A stretch of 64,000 nucleotides of DNA from Pseudomonas sp. gcc21 (GTDB lineage: Bacteria > Pseudomonadota > Gammaproteobacteria > Pseudomonadales > Pseudomonadaceae). The stretch spans positions 3,038,001-3,102,000 of the forward strand of contig NZ_CP051625.1 in NCBI RefSeq assembly GCF_012844345.1, read 5' to 3'. Position 1 is the first letter of the stretch; every line of letters starts with the position of its first letter. Below are positions 55,040-63,905 of the stretch, piece after piece. The position numbers and the translations under genes are program-made. The notes under the pieces are model-generated. The model did not search any database, was not told the DNA's origin, and saw only the letters and a program-made list of their open reading frames with translations.

Positions 55040-56146
55040 ATGGACATGTATCAAGTTGCAAAGGTCAGGGTGCCGTATGGCGCCTCTACATTACAGGTAT
55101 GGGCTATTTTTGACAGGGAGACGAAGCAGATCTCCTTGGAACCTACCACATTTTTGGTTAGTCGAATCATATACAACGGGCTGCAAAATGAAACAGCTCG
55201 GGGGAACGCATATTTGCTCACAAGCTTTCTAAACACATTAAAGAAGAATAGCAAACGTTGGGACAAGATCACCGATTCAGAAATGCGGAAGTATCTTGAA
55301 GGCGTGCTCTTCAAACACAGAAACTTGACAGCACAGTCGATACACAACCACATATCCGTTCTGAAAACATTTTATTCATGGGCCCACGCCAGACACCTTT
55401 GCGAAAATGCAGACGTTTTTAGCTTCAATATGTCAAATGAGATTCTTGAAGAGCTCGAATTAGCTAACGCAGATAAAAACAGCAAGACACCGAACAATCT
55501 CTCTACAAAGTGGATCTCGAAACCCGAATTCGACAACCTTTTGAATCATAACCCAGCACGCAACCTATTTGAAATTCAACGCAACGAAATAATCCTTTTA
55601 CTGGGCTATCTCTGCGGATGTAGAGCCCAGGAGGTAACCTCCAAACATAACTTCAAAATTAAAGACATAAATCTAGCAATAAAGCGCGCTGACTTTAAAA
55701 ATTCACTCAATGAGGGTTTCGAGTTAAAAATAATTGGGAAAGGGAGCAGCGGAGGCAAAGTGAGGACCATCTGGGTGCCTGATGAATTGTCTCAAAAAAT
55801 ACAGCTCTTTCTAAAGAATCCAAAACTTAGCTCGTCAAGACACTTGATATGCAGCAAGCAAGGAAACCCGTTAAACAAGCAATTTGCGTCCACTCTCTTC
55901 AGTAATTTTAAGCGCAATCTCGTTATCAATGGAGACTCTACTGAGAAATGGCGAAATTCAAATAGGTCCTTTCATGCCTTGCGCCATTCATATGCTACCA
56001 ACTTCGTCATAGACAAGGGTGAAGATGAAGCAGCAAAGGAACTACTTAGAACACGAATGGGACACGAAAACTTCGAAACAACGCGGATTTACATAACGTT
56101 CGCAGCAATAATCCAACAAAAAACCAAGATGCAAGAGACAGATTAA
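55040..56146 (+). CDS. ginA: GinA-like tyrosine recombinase
   Basis: A 368-residue tyrosine recombinase with an intact catalytic domain: LLGYLCGCRAQEVTS (R), FHALRHSYATNF (HxLRH), MGHENFETTRIYI (GH and Tyr). N-terminal SAM-like core-binding domain at about 40-130. It is the first and smallest of three coupled recombinases, in an AT-rich block unlike the chromosome. ATG follows GGATCGGAAG. It should catalyse insertion and excision together with the next two proteins. The name is by analogy of size and order with GInt islands. Confidence 0.75.
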   Translation: MDMYQVAKVRVPYGASTLQVWAIFDRETKQISLEPTTFLVSRIIYNGLQNETARGNAYLLTSFLNTLKKNSKRWDKITDSEMRKYLEGVLFKHRNLTAQSIHNHISVLKTFYSWAHARHLCENADVFSFNMSNEILEELELANADKNSKTPNNLSTKWISKPEFDNLLNHNPARNLFEIQRNEIILLLGYLCGCRAQEVTSKHNFKIKDINLAIKRADFKNSLNEGFELKIIGKGSSGGKVRTIWVPDELSQKIQLFLKNPKLSSSRHLICSKQGNPLNKQFASTLFSNFKRNLVINGDSTEKWRNSNRSFHALRHSYATNFVIDKGEDEAAKELLRTRMGHENFETTRIYITFAAIIQQKTKMQETD

Positions 56147-56149
56147 ATT

Positions 56150-58360
56150 ATGCGCCGAGATATAATTAATTCTGAAGACCCTCTGTTCGACGAAATTCAT
56201 TTCAACGATCCTGCAGATTTTCCGGCGCAGAGCGACACAATCGTTTTTACTTACAGCCCAAAGTCAGGGAACATTCATAACGCATCTTTATCACTTCCAG
56301 ATCCGCTCAAAAGTAATGAGGTGATGATAGAGTTCGTCAGATTCTTTTATAGCCGTGATTTTAAGAAGCTGGGTTTACAGACGAAATCGCAATGGTTCAC
56401 ATATCTAAAACGATTTTTTGGTTTCCTCGAAAGCCTCACACAACCAATATCGATAAACCTTGGTCAACTATTTTTAACGTATTTGAAGAGGCAACCTTTA
56501 AAAGAACACGGCCTATATGACACGATGAGATGCACTCGCTGGGCATTTATCAAAGCAAGAGAGAACCTGGAAGCTACGTCGACGCCCTCAATAAAAAACT
56601 TTTCGTCTGAAAAATATAAAACATTAGTTGGCATCTGTGAAGCCTGGCCAACACTCCGTGTACCTCCAAGACGACCGCGCAAGTCCATGCGTGAAAAAAC
56701 ATACGACGATGCAAAGGATCCAACATTTAAAGACGGTGACTTTTTGCACTCGCTGAGATTTACCCTCTTGCATTACTTAAATGAAATGCAAAAAATTAGA
56801 AGCACGCTTCACCTCAATCACCCAGAACTCATCCAAACTTCAGAGGATTTTCTGAAGAGTAATGAAGCCTCTGAAAAAATCAGGCCTCAGGACAGTGAAA
56901 TCCTTTCAAAAGTCTATTATTTGCTGATTGAAGCCGCATATGAGATGGAAGATTCTTTGCTGATCGACTTGCTTTTTTTTGACCAGGTCGTGAACAGGAG
57001 AAAGCACCAAAACATTCTGGATTGTGATGCTCTGAGTTATGACAAAATACTTGATAAAGAAAGTAAAGCAAAAATATTAAGAGCTTGCTTCTCAGATAAT
57101 AAAATGATTTATCACTATCCATCCGTAAGTTTTTTTGGCGCAAGGGGACAGGTTCCTGTTGCCAACTTTTCTACGAAGGTTGAGGATATTTTCACACCTT
57201 CACTAGCAGAACATGCTGCATTCGCGATGTTATTAGCCTCTGATCGGATACAACCCTCCAATCAGAGTAAAATGACTTCAAGAAACTTCATCTTCGATAG
57301 TAGCAGATTAGAAATCTCCAGCTTCAAGAAAAGAACAGGGAAAACTGATCGCATATTTTATCCTCGAACCAAGTTACAATTTTCTGTCTACCAGAATTTT
57401 ATTAAAAGCAAAATCGATTATAAAACCAATCTATTCGGAACCGACTACGATTCCGCGTTGAGAGAGCCCATTTTTTCCAAAAACATTAGCTACACGCCGA
57501 TACTCAGCACAAAGAGTGTAAGGCCCATAAATCTCATATGCATAAAAAATTCTGTATGGAACCATCATTTAAACAAACTAACTGGCCAAGAGCCTAGACT
57601 CGTGGACTCATTTGTCGAATATTGGAGCACTATAGTTCGAGACAACTCAGTGAAGCCAGGCTCTTCCTATCTGAGTTTAGACGGTATTGCACGTTCAAGA
57701 ATAAATTTTATTGAGGAAATCGAGCCTGAATCTAAGCCTTCTCCCTTAGGATTCAACAATAACAAAGAAACCAAAGATGATCGAACACTACATGACATGA
57801 CTGGGCTCCACCATAGTGCCAGAACACACTACGAGATTTACAGGCGGCGCTCTAAAATCTCGCTACAAAAGCAAGATAGGTTTGCCGCATTGGTAGGAGA
57901 CGAAATGCACAAATCCGCAATTGAGCTTGAGAGCTTGGTCAGGGAGACCTCTGAGCAAATGATTCCCTTGACGCCAGAGGCCGCTCGTAAGCGCCTTGGC
58001 CTTGACATCACTTTAATCGCTTCAGAATCTGATAGCGATAAAATCAAAGAACTAATCGAACACGAGAAAGTGAAAGACTACGTTGATGGTATATTTAACG
58101 AAATCAAAATAGGCGAAAAGTCAATAATACTTATCACGCCTTTGGTTTCTGAATTAATTCGGCAGTACATAACGCATATTGACAATCAGATTGAGAACGT
58201 TGCAGCCAACAGCATTGAGCGAGCAAATAGATGCGCGATAAGAGCACTTACTTTGAATGAAATACTTAGCCGGTTCCCCAAGAAGATCGTATCTCAAGGG
58301 CGAAAGCTATACGGACACTTTAACTTTCCATTTCCAGATTTAATGGTGACAATACAATGA
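56150..58360 (+). CDS. ginB: GinB-like recombinase with altered catalytic motifs
   Basis: A 736-residue protein, 3 bp after ginA, AT-rich. Its middle and C-terminal parts suggest a tyrosine-recombinase fold, with TGLHHSARTHYEIYRRRSK at the place of the HxLRH box and VGDEMHKSAIELESLV near the GH position, but the usual catalytic residues cannot be matched with certainty. The N-terminal 110 residues include a core-binding-like segment (SKSQWFTYLKRFFGFLESLT-like). Its stop overlaps ginC (ATGA). Likely a structural subunit of the three-recombinase complex. Confidence 0.7.
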   Translation: MRRDIINSEDPLFDEIHFNDPADFPAQSDTIVFTYSPKSGNIHNASLSLPDPLKSNEVMIEFVRFFYSRDFKKLGLQTKSQWFTYLKRFFGFLESLTQPISINLGQLFLTYLKRQPLKEHGLYDTMRCTRWAFIKARENLEATSTPSIKNFSSEKYKTLVGICEAWPTLRVPPRRPRKSMREKTYDDAKDPTFKDGDFLHSLRFTLLHYLNEMQKIRSTLHLNHPELIQTSEDFLKSNEASEKIRPQDSEILSKVYYLLIEAAYEMEDSLLIDLLFFDQVVNRRKHQNILDCDALSYDKILDKESKAKILRACFSDNKMIYHYPSVSFFGARGQVPVANFSTKVEDIFTPSLAEHAAFAMLLASDRIQPSNQSKMTSRNFIFDSSRLEISSFKKRTGKTDRIFYPRTKLQFSVYQNFIKSKIDYKTNLFGTDYDSALREPIFSKNISYTPILSTKSVRPINLICIKNSVWNHHLNKLTGQEPRLVDSFVEYWSTIVRDNSVKPGSSYLSLDGIARSRINFIEEIEPESKPSPLGFNNNKETKDDRTLHDMTGLHHSARTHYEIYRRRSKISLQKQDRFAALVGDEMHKSAIELESLVRETSEQMIPLTPEAARKRLGLDITLIASESDSDKIKELIEHEKVKDYVDGIFNEIKIGEKSIILITPLVSELIRQYITHIDNQIENVAANSIERANRCAIRALTLNEILSRFPKKIVSQGRKLYGHFNFPFPDLMVTIQ

Positions 58361-60336
58361 TTGGAGCATCTCAGCAGATTACAACAACTATCGACCTAAC
58401 GAAAAGCCGGAAACATAATCATTTATCGGAGGATAAATGGGTCTTCGTGTCGAGAAAAGATGACCAGGTCTTTTATTTTGATTTTTGTCCTGAAAAATTG
58501 GGACTTCACCCTAAGTCGGTTTTTTGGCTGAAATTGGCTATACGCCATGAATTCAAATCACTTTCTGACGGTTCTCTATTATTGAATGAAAGTGAGCTTA
58601 GGAAATTTTTTATCTTTAATCAAAAACTCCTGACTTATGCAGAGCAGCATCATCCAGGCATGAGACTCGATGAATGGGCACAGTGGGACATAGATAATTT
58701 TATTATGGCGCTTCTGTTTTCAAAGTCTGATAGTGCGACTCGCACAATCAAAGCAGCTGGCTCAAAACTAATTTCAAAGAAGGTTTTCGATCGTTATCTA
58801 CTTGAGATAGACAGAAACCATAAAAGATTTACTAAAGGTATTATGGACGGCTTCCAGTTTCCTGTTCATCGAAACCGCGTGTTTTCTGATGCACAGAAGC
58901 TAATTCTTGAGACTAATGACGACTATGCTGACTGGCTCGACGGTGGCACCTGGGGGCGTGTTCCATTAGAAGTAGCGATGCTTTTGTTGCAGCATTGCAT
59001 CTCGATAATACGTTCACCAGAGACTATTCTTCTTTTGACGATGTATGAGGTTTCAAGAGAGTGTGAAAATGCACCTTACCCGCCGAGCATGGCAAATGTT
59101 TTGTCTGATCATTTGTCTTTTCGCGTTAAAAATGGTGCATTCAAACATGAATTACAGCCCCACTTTAGAATAAATATACACGTTAATCAACCGAAGCTAC
59201 TTTCAGCGCTCGACATGAAACTTAAGGAATTTAGTTCGCAGGGAGTCGAATTAAAGGACTGGCCTTTCCTTAGCCAAGGTGAGTATGTATCACATTTCAA
59301 GAGGGTATATACAGCAAGTTTTGTAATATTTCTAACTATTACAGGCGCACGCTGGAGTGAGCTCATACAGCTTTCCGCAGACTCGATTGTTAAAGAGCCC
59401 GATGGAAAATACGTTTTTATAAGTGGCATAGAGAAAACTAATCATGGAATTGAAACTGTTCGAGATATTACAGGATTAGCAGCCGAGGCAACAGATATCC
59501 TTCTAGCTATGAGCACTTCTGATAAGGTGAAAGGTGGGGATAGATTATTCACTGGCCAGATGGTTTTCTCAAATAAAGAGTTTGAGCCAAGAACCTGGTC
59601 TCTTGTCGGCTCGCATACCACCACAAAGAACAATCTGAATAGTTTGTTCTCTGAGTTCTTGTCGGCTTATCCTCTCTTTGAAGAGATACATTCTAACATT
59701 AGCCCGCACCAGTTCCGTCATTCTTTTGCAGAGTTCGCACTCCGAAGATTTGACGGAAACGTCATTGCCGCAATTAGGGATCATTTCCGGCACTCTATCG
59801 GCAGTTATATGACTCGACGTTACACAGATAGAAAAGTAATTGAAAAAGATTTTCCGGTTAATCTTAACAGGGAGTATATTGGTGAAATTATCATGCGGTA
59901 CATCGAGGACAAAGAGGTACTTCATGGACCCGTTGGCAAATTTATTAGGCAAAGAATCAACGAAATTGACATAGCCAGTCCTCAGGACGTTCAAGATCTG
60001 ATTGACGAGTTTGAAGATGATTTGGTGGTTCATGAATATGGAATTTGCCTGATTCGGCATAAAACAAAAGCACTAAGTAAGTGCTGGAATCCGAAAACGG
60101 CTACTCCAGAAACTACAAACTCTAACTTTCGACTATGCTCCGGATGTGCTAACCGGCTGACCTTGGGCTGCCAAAAAGAGACCATTGAGAGGTTGGGCTT
60201 TAGCGCTCAGGGCCATCTCGACTTTTTTGAAAAGTCCGGTATTCCCATGAACCCAAGTTATAAGGCTGCCATATTAGGCACCATAAAAAATGCTGCTTCA
60301 GCCTTAAATGATTGGAAAAAACCAGATGACAAATAA
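58357..60336 (+). CDS. ginC: GinC-like tyrosine recombinase with Cys-rich end
   Basis: A 659-residue tyrosine recombinase. Catalytic motifs: TGARWSELIQLSADS (R), SPHQFRHSFAEFALRR (HxxR), FRHSIGSYMTRRYTD (H and Tyr). The last 90 residues hold CWNPKT, CSGCANRLTLGC, which looks like a zinc-binding module. The N-terminal half is unassigned. It overlaps ginB by ATGA and ginD by 11 bp. The third recombinase of the trio; architecture fits GInt GinC. Confidence 0.75.
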   Translation: MIGASQQITTTIDLTKSRKHNHLSEDKWVFVSRKDDQVFYFDFCPEKLGLHPKSVFWLKLAIRHEFKSLSDGSLLLNESELRKFFIFNQKLLTYAEQHHPGMRLDEWAQWDIDNFIMALLFSKSDSATRTIKAAGSKLISKKVFDRYLLEIDRNHKRFTKGIMDGFQFPVHRNRVFSDAQKLILETNDDYADWLDGGTWGRVPLEVAMLLLQHCISIIRSPETILLLTMYEVSRECENAPYPPSMANVLSDHLSFRVKNGAFKHELQPHFRINIHVNQPKLLSALDMKLKEFSSQGVELKDWPFLSQGEYVSHFKRVYTASFVIFLTITGARWSELIQLSADSIVKEPDGKYVFISGIEKTNHGIETVRDITGLAAEATDILLAMSTSDKVKGGDRLFTGQMVFSNKEFEPRTWSLVGSHTTTKNNLNSLFSEFLSAYPLFEEIHSNISPHQFRHSFAEFALRRFDGNVIAAIRDHFRHSIGSYMTRRYTDRKVIEKDFPVNLNREYIGEIIMRYIEDKEVLHGPVGKFIRQRINEIDIASPQDVQDLIDEFEDDLVVHEYGICLIRHKTKALSKCWNPKTATPETTNSNFRLCSGCANRLTLGCQKETIERLGFSAQGHLDFFEKSGIPMNPSYKAAILGTIKNAASALNDWKKPDDK

Positions 60337-61009
60337 GACAATTTTTAAGATCCCAGATGCGCCTCAGGAAACTCCAAAGACTGAGGATCTCGATATTGAA
60401 TTTACCAATCAAAAAGAAAAATGGCTTTATGATGAGATAATAAAAGAAGCTGCATATATTGAGAATAAAATTAGGTCTGGAGAGCAGCTTTCAAAAAAAG
60501 AGCGAAAAATTGTGAGGAGTCAGATAAGCAATAGACTTAACTTAAACGATTCGTATATTACGCATCGTAGATTTCCTTGCGTCCACCAAGAAATCGAATC
60601 ACAGAACGCACGACTTGAAGAATTATATTGTACCATACAAAAGGTGAGAAATGATAAGAATCACAAAAAATCTCTGACTCAGATGACAAAAGCGGACCTA
60701 ATTTCCGAAGTTAGACGGCTTCAGAAGCAGATATCCGATTTCGATCACGAGTTAATAGCGCTCCAGGTCACCAAAATAATTGATTCTGGTTTAGTTTCAA
60801 TTCAGCACAGGGCTGGTTTGAATACGCTAAATCAACGTCTTGAAAATGAAAAGCTTATTCGACAAATTGCGGACTTGATCGAAGTTCGGCATGCGTTGGA
60901 AGAGGAGCTAAGTCAGGAAATTGACCGAAGACGAATGCTAGAGATTGAGTTAATCAAACTTCGAGGCAAAAGTCAGGTATCGACTTTATATCCACCTGAG
61001 GTGGACTAG
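60326..61009 (+). CDS. ginD: GinD-like coiled-coil protein
   Basis: A 227-residue charged helical protein with heptad-like runs (SEVRRLQKQISDFDHELIAL; EELSQEIDRRRMLEIELIKL) and an N-terminal basic segment (KKERKIVRSQISNRL). No catalytic motif. It overlaps the ginC stop (ATGACAAATAA); ATG 60308 is also possible. Position as the last small gene after three recombinases matches ginD, a gene reported as needed for GInt movement and thought to bind DNA. Confidence 0.65.
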   Translation: MTNKTIFKIPDAPQETPKTEDLDIEFTNQKEKWLYDEIIKEAAYIENKIRSGEQLSKKERKIVRSQISNRLNLNDSYITHRRFPCVHQEIESQNARLEELYCTIQKVRNDKNHKKSLTQMTKADLISEVRRLQKQISDFDHELIALQVTKIIDSGLVSIQHRAGLNTLNQRLENEKLIRQIADLIEVRHALEEELSQEIDRRRMLEIELIKLRGKSQVSTLYPPEVD

Positions 61010-61034
61010 CGGCCTTCTGCACGGCACCTCACCT

Positions 61035-61178
61035 TTAAGGATCATCCGCTCTTGTTAGATCTTTATCGACTTGGCGCCACAGATCATCGATACTTACTTC
61101 GTCCTTGATCTTGTAACACTCTGCCAAAAGTGAAATAGGATGGATTCCAATAGTGGAAGCAAGGGTCTCGTAACGCGC
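61035..61178 (-). pseudogene. truncated regulator C-terminus (Xre-like)
   Basis: A 47-codon relic ending TAA at 61035: LARYETLASTIGIHPISLLA followed by AECYKIKDEVSIDDLWRQVD. It lacks a start and has a stop just upstream. The pattern (helix ending after an HTH, hydrophobic helix) recalls the tail of small Xre regulators, as found near dcm/vsr loci. It lies at the end of the recombinase module. Confidence 0.5.
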
Positions 61179-61407
61179 TAGTTACTTGTCTATTTGTATT
61201 GGCGTCGACCCCTGTGCAAGGGCGAACTGAGCACGGATCCCAATATCCCCGGAGTGGGAGATGAAACAGGAGCTGAAAAATCCCAGCTATACAACTTGTT
61301 GGTATGATTTGTGGCGCATAAATTGCCGGTAATTAGTATGCCGTGGGAAGAACTGGATGGTCGATATCATCGAAACCGATCTGCCGCCCCAGCGTATGCT
61401 CCTGAGT
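61179..61407. other. intergenic, no gene seen
   Basis: No supported gene between the regulator relic and vsr. Short plus-strand frames (for example MPWEELDGRYHRNR near 61340) are not long enough to assign and overlap vsr antisense. Nothing else stands out. Confidence 0.3.
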
Positions 61408-61839
61408 CTATGTACCTTCAGCGCATATCCAGTTTTCAATCCGGTCTACAAGCGGGATATAGCCAAATTTTTTGCTAGCGCGAAGATCACACTCCCAGAC
61501 CTCAAGGACTCTCCAGCTTTGCGCCTGAAGGGCCTCACGCACCTCGATATCTCTCTGCCGGTTTCGGTTGATCTTGGCAAGCCAAAAATCCACCCTAGTG
61601 CCCGGTAATTTGAAGAGATGGCAATCGTGGCCATGCCAAAAGCAGCCGTGTACCATAACCACACACCGGTAGCGCGGGAAAACAAGATCAGGTTTACCCG
61701 GCAGTTCCTTTGCATGCAGACGGTACCGAAAGCCGCGAGCATGCAGTTCGCGGCGAACAATCATCTCCGGGCCCGTGTTCTTTGAGCGGATGCCAGACAT
61801 CATCTGGCTCCGCTTTTCAGAACTCACAACGTCAGTCAT
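61408..61839 (-). CDS. vsr: Vsr-type very short patch repair endonuclease
   Basis: A 143-residue Vsr endonuclease: RSQMMSGIRSKNTGPEMIVR, then KPDLVFPRYRCVVMVHGCFW with catalytic Asp, and HGHDCHLFKLPGTR with zinc ligands. It nicks T:G mismatches produced by deamination of methylcytosine, protecting the sites made by the adjacent Dcm. Its ATG overlaps the dcm stop (ATGA). Complete. Confidence 0.93.
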   Translation of the reverse strand: MTDVVSSEKRSQMMSGIRSKNTGPEMIVRRELHARGFRYRLHAKELPGKPDLVFPRYRCVVMVHGCFWHGHDCHLFKLPGTRVDFWLAKINRNRQRDIEVREALQAQSWRVLEVWECDLRASKKFGYIPLVDRIENWICAEGT

Positions 61840-63131
61840 ACCACCGCTGTCTTCGCTTCATGAAAATCTTTAACAACCAAGCCCGAGTCACCCTTCCTGT
61901 TTTCCTGGATAATACTTTCTACGTGCGGACGCATGAGCTCAGCAATAGCTTTAACTTTTGGAACAACTACAGCATTACCAAACTGCATATACGCCTGGGT
62001 ATCCGAAACAGGAATTTCGAACAGCGGCACACCCGGCATATCAAATCCCATCAGGCGTGCGCATTCACGGGGTGTGAGACGTCTTGGGCGTTTGCCAGCT
62101 TGGTGGACAAGGATTTCAGAGCCATCCTTGTAGTACCTAGCCGACAGAGTGCGTGTTACATCGTCCCGTCCGTTTATCCCAAAGCCAAATCCATTGCCTG
62201 CAGCTTTATGCTTGTCAGCGTAAGCTTGAAGGTACTCCCAGAGGTTTTCGGTCAGGGTGTACTTGTCCGCCACCAAAGCTCCATCACCCACTGTGAATGG
62301 GATCTCAGCCTCTTCATCACCGTTTTGAGGATGCAAAATATCGCCTAGTACTGGAGACTTTTTAGGGTATACCAGCTGATCAAAATCAAAAGGAACACGA
62401 TCCCTGAAGCCGACGATGAAGATCCGTTCTCGACTCTGAGGCACCCAGTGTCGCGCATTAATAACCTGGTAGTGAACGTGGTATCCCAGATCATCCTGCA
62501 AGGTTTCCATGATTGTTCTGAAAGTACGTCCTTTGTCATGGCTTTTAAGGTTCTTGACGTTTTCCAGCAAGAAAGCGGCTGGGCGATGATGAGCAATAAT
62601 GCGAGCCACATCGAAGAATAGAGTTCCCTGTGTCTTGTCTTCGAAGCCGTGTGCACGACCCAGAGAGTTTTTCTTGGACACACCGGCAATAGAGAATGGC
62701 TGGCAGGGAAACCCCGCCACAAGCAGATCATGCTTAGGGATTGCGCTAGCTTCAATCTTGGTTATATCCCCTGCGACATCATGCGAACATTCGAAGTTTG
62801 CGTGATAAGTCATACGCGCGTACTTGTTCCATTCACTTGTAAAAACGCAGCGACCGCCAGCAGCATCAAATGCCTTGCGCATTCCTCCAATACCAGCGAA
62901 CAGGTCTATAAAGCGAAAAGATGCGTCTGGCTGGCTTTGCTGACCTCGGATCGCGTAGGCAATGCGTTCGTTTATTACCTTCAGCGCAAGCCGGTCTGCC
63001 TGTATCTGACCCTTTTCCCACCGATAAACAGTACTCTTGGATTTTCCGGTCAGCTCCATCACATCTTCAATTGTCATCCCCGCTTTTTCGCGTAGCAAAG
63101 AGAAATCAGTGTGGTGGTAATGGGATGTCAT
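61836..63131 (-). CDS. dcm: DNA cytosine-5 methyltransferase with N-terminal HTH
   Basis: A 431-residue C5-methyltransferase. An N-terminal HTH (LREKAGMTIEDVMELTGKSK, STVYRWEKGQ) probably represses its own gene. Motif I FIDLFAGIGGMRKAF near 73-87, catalytic PCQPFS near 137-142, ENVKNL, and QSRERIFIVGF follow, then the target region and motif X (FGNAVVVP). It makes 5-methylcytosine; its site cannot be inferred. It and vsr form a minus-strand unit divergent from the 185-residue gene. Such dcm-vsr pairs often accompany GHKL ATPase/Z1/AIPR defence genes, as begins here at 63906. Confidence 0.93.
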   Translation of the reverse strand: MTSHYHHTDFSLLREKAGMTIEDVMELTGKSKSTVYRWEKGQIQADRLALKVINERIAYAIRGQQSQPDASFRFIDLFAGIGGMRKAFDAAGGRCVFTSEWNKYARMTYHANFECSHDVAGDITKIEASAIPKHDLLVAGFPCQPFSIAGVSKKNSLGRAHGFEDKTQGTLFFDVARIIAHHRPAAFLLENVKNLKSHDKGRTFRTIMETLQDDLGYHVHYQVINARHWVPQSRERIFIVGFRDRVPFDFDQLVYPKKSPVLGDILHPQNGDEEAEIPFTVGDGALVADKYTLTENLWEYLQAYADKHKAAGNGFGFGINGRDDVTRTLSARYYKDGSEILVHQAGKRPRRLTPRECARLMGFDMPGVPLFEIPVSDTQAYMQFGNAVVVPKVKAIAELMRPHVESIIQENRKGDSGLVVKDFHEAKTAVV

Positions 63132-63235
63132 CTTCTAACCTCTGGGAATGATTTTCGCATTTTGAACATTCTGAGGGTTGTTAATCTATAAGGCAACCGG
63201 GCATCATTAAATTTGGTAAAGAGTGGAGGTTGCGC

Positions 63236-63787
63236 ATGGTGGAAGATCTGGACAAGGCACGGATGGCTCGCTTGCAACAGCAAATGCAGGCAGCGGGCTG
63301 GAATCCGGATGCCGGGAGCCTTGCTTCCAACCCGGTGAAAATATGGCTCTACAGTGTTAGCTTCCACAGTGGAACCCGCATGGTTGCGCAAGTGGGGGCT
63401 CAACTCTATAGGGACATGCTGTCAGGTGATGGTTTGATAAAAAGCCTCATTGCAGATGTTCCCAACCCTGTCGATGCGCTCTCCTCAGCCTTGCATGTTT
63501 ATGACGGCTTGGGCAGTCCGGGTTCCTGCGAGCGCCAGATGCTGACAGCATGCCTTGCCCTCTATGCCCAGAGCACACGCACATGGGAGATGATAAAGCC
63601 CTTGAATGAGGTCGAAGGGGCTCACTTTTTTGTGTTTGACTGGATCGCGAGGGATGGTAAAACAAGAGTGCTGCGCCCAGCTCATCACCACCAGAAGGGC
63701 CCGATGAATGAAACGGATATCGTCGGGTTTTTTAGCTATGTAATGGATGCCCATTTACAACGCCATCCAAACGATGCTCCAAGGTAA
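63236..63787 (+). CDS. unknown protein (183 aa) between dcm and the GHKL gene
   Basis: A 183-residue protein. Helical N-terminus (LDKARMARLQQQMQAAGW), a strand region (VKIWLYSVSFHSGTRMVAQV), then helices (SCERQMLTACLALYAQSTRT) and ends DIVGFFSYVMDAHLQRHPND. ATG 63236 follows GGAGG by 7 nt; the frame's TTG at 63230 is less likely. It is plausibly complete. No known family recognised. Its composition resembles a type I-E Cse2-like small helical subunit only vaguely, and no Cas genes are near, so I do not assign that. Confidence 0.6.
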   Translation: MVEDLDKARMARLQQQMQAAGWNPDAGSLASNPVKIWLYSVSFHSGTRMVAQVGAQLYRDMLSGDGLIKSLIADVPNPVDALSSALHVYDGLGSPGSCERQMLTACLALYAQSTRTWEMIKPLNEVEGAHFFVFDWIARDGKTRVLRPAHHHQKGPMNETDIVGFFSYVMDAHLQRHPNDAPR

Positions 63788-63826
63788 TGACGTGCGGCCA
63801 ATGAGCACAGAACTGTACAGGAAAAC

Positions 63827-63855
63827 GCCATCCTATCGTGGTACCGTGGGATGGC
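63827..63855. terminator. hairpin between the unknown gene and the GHKL gene
   Basis: GCCATCC (63827-63833) pairs with GGATGGC (63849-63855) around a 15-nt loop that contains the palindrome GGTACC. It lies 40 bp after the upstream stop and 50 bp before the next gene. No T run; a terminator or attenuator is possible. Confidence 0.4.
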
Positions 63856-63905
63856 TATTAGCCATTAATATTGTAATGCAACGATGAAAATGGAGTTTAT
63901 GCTGT

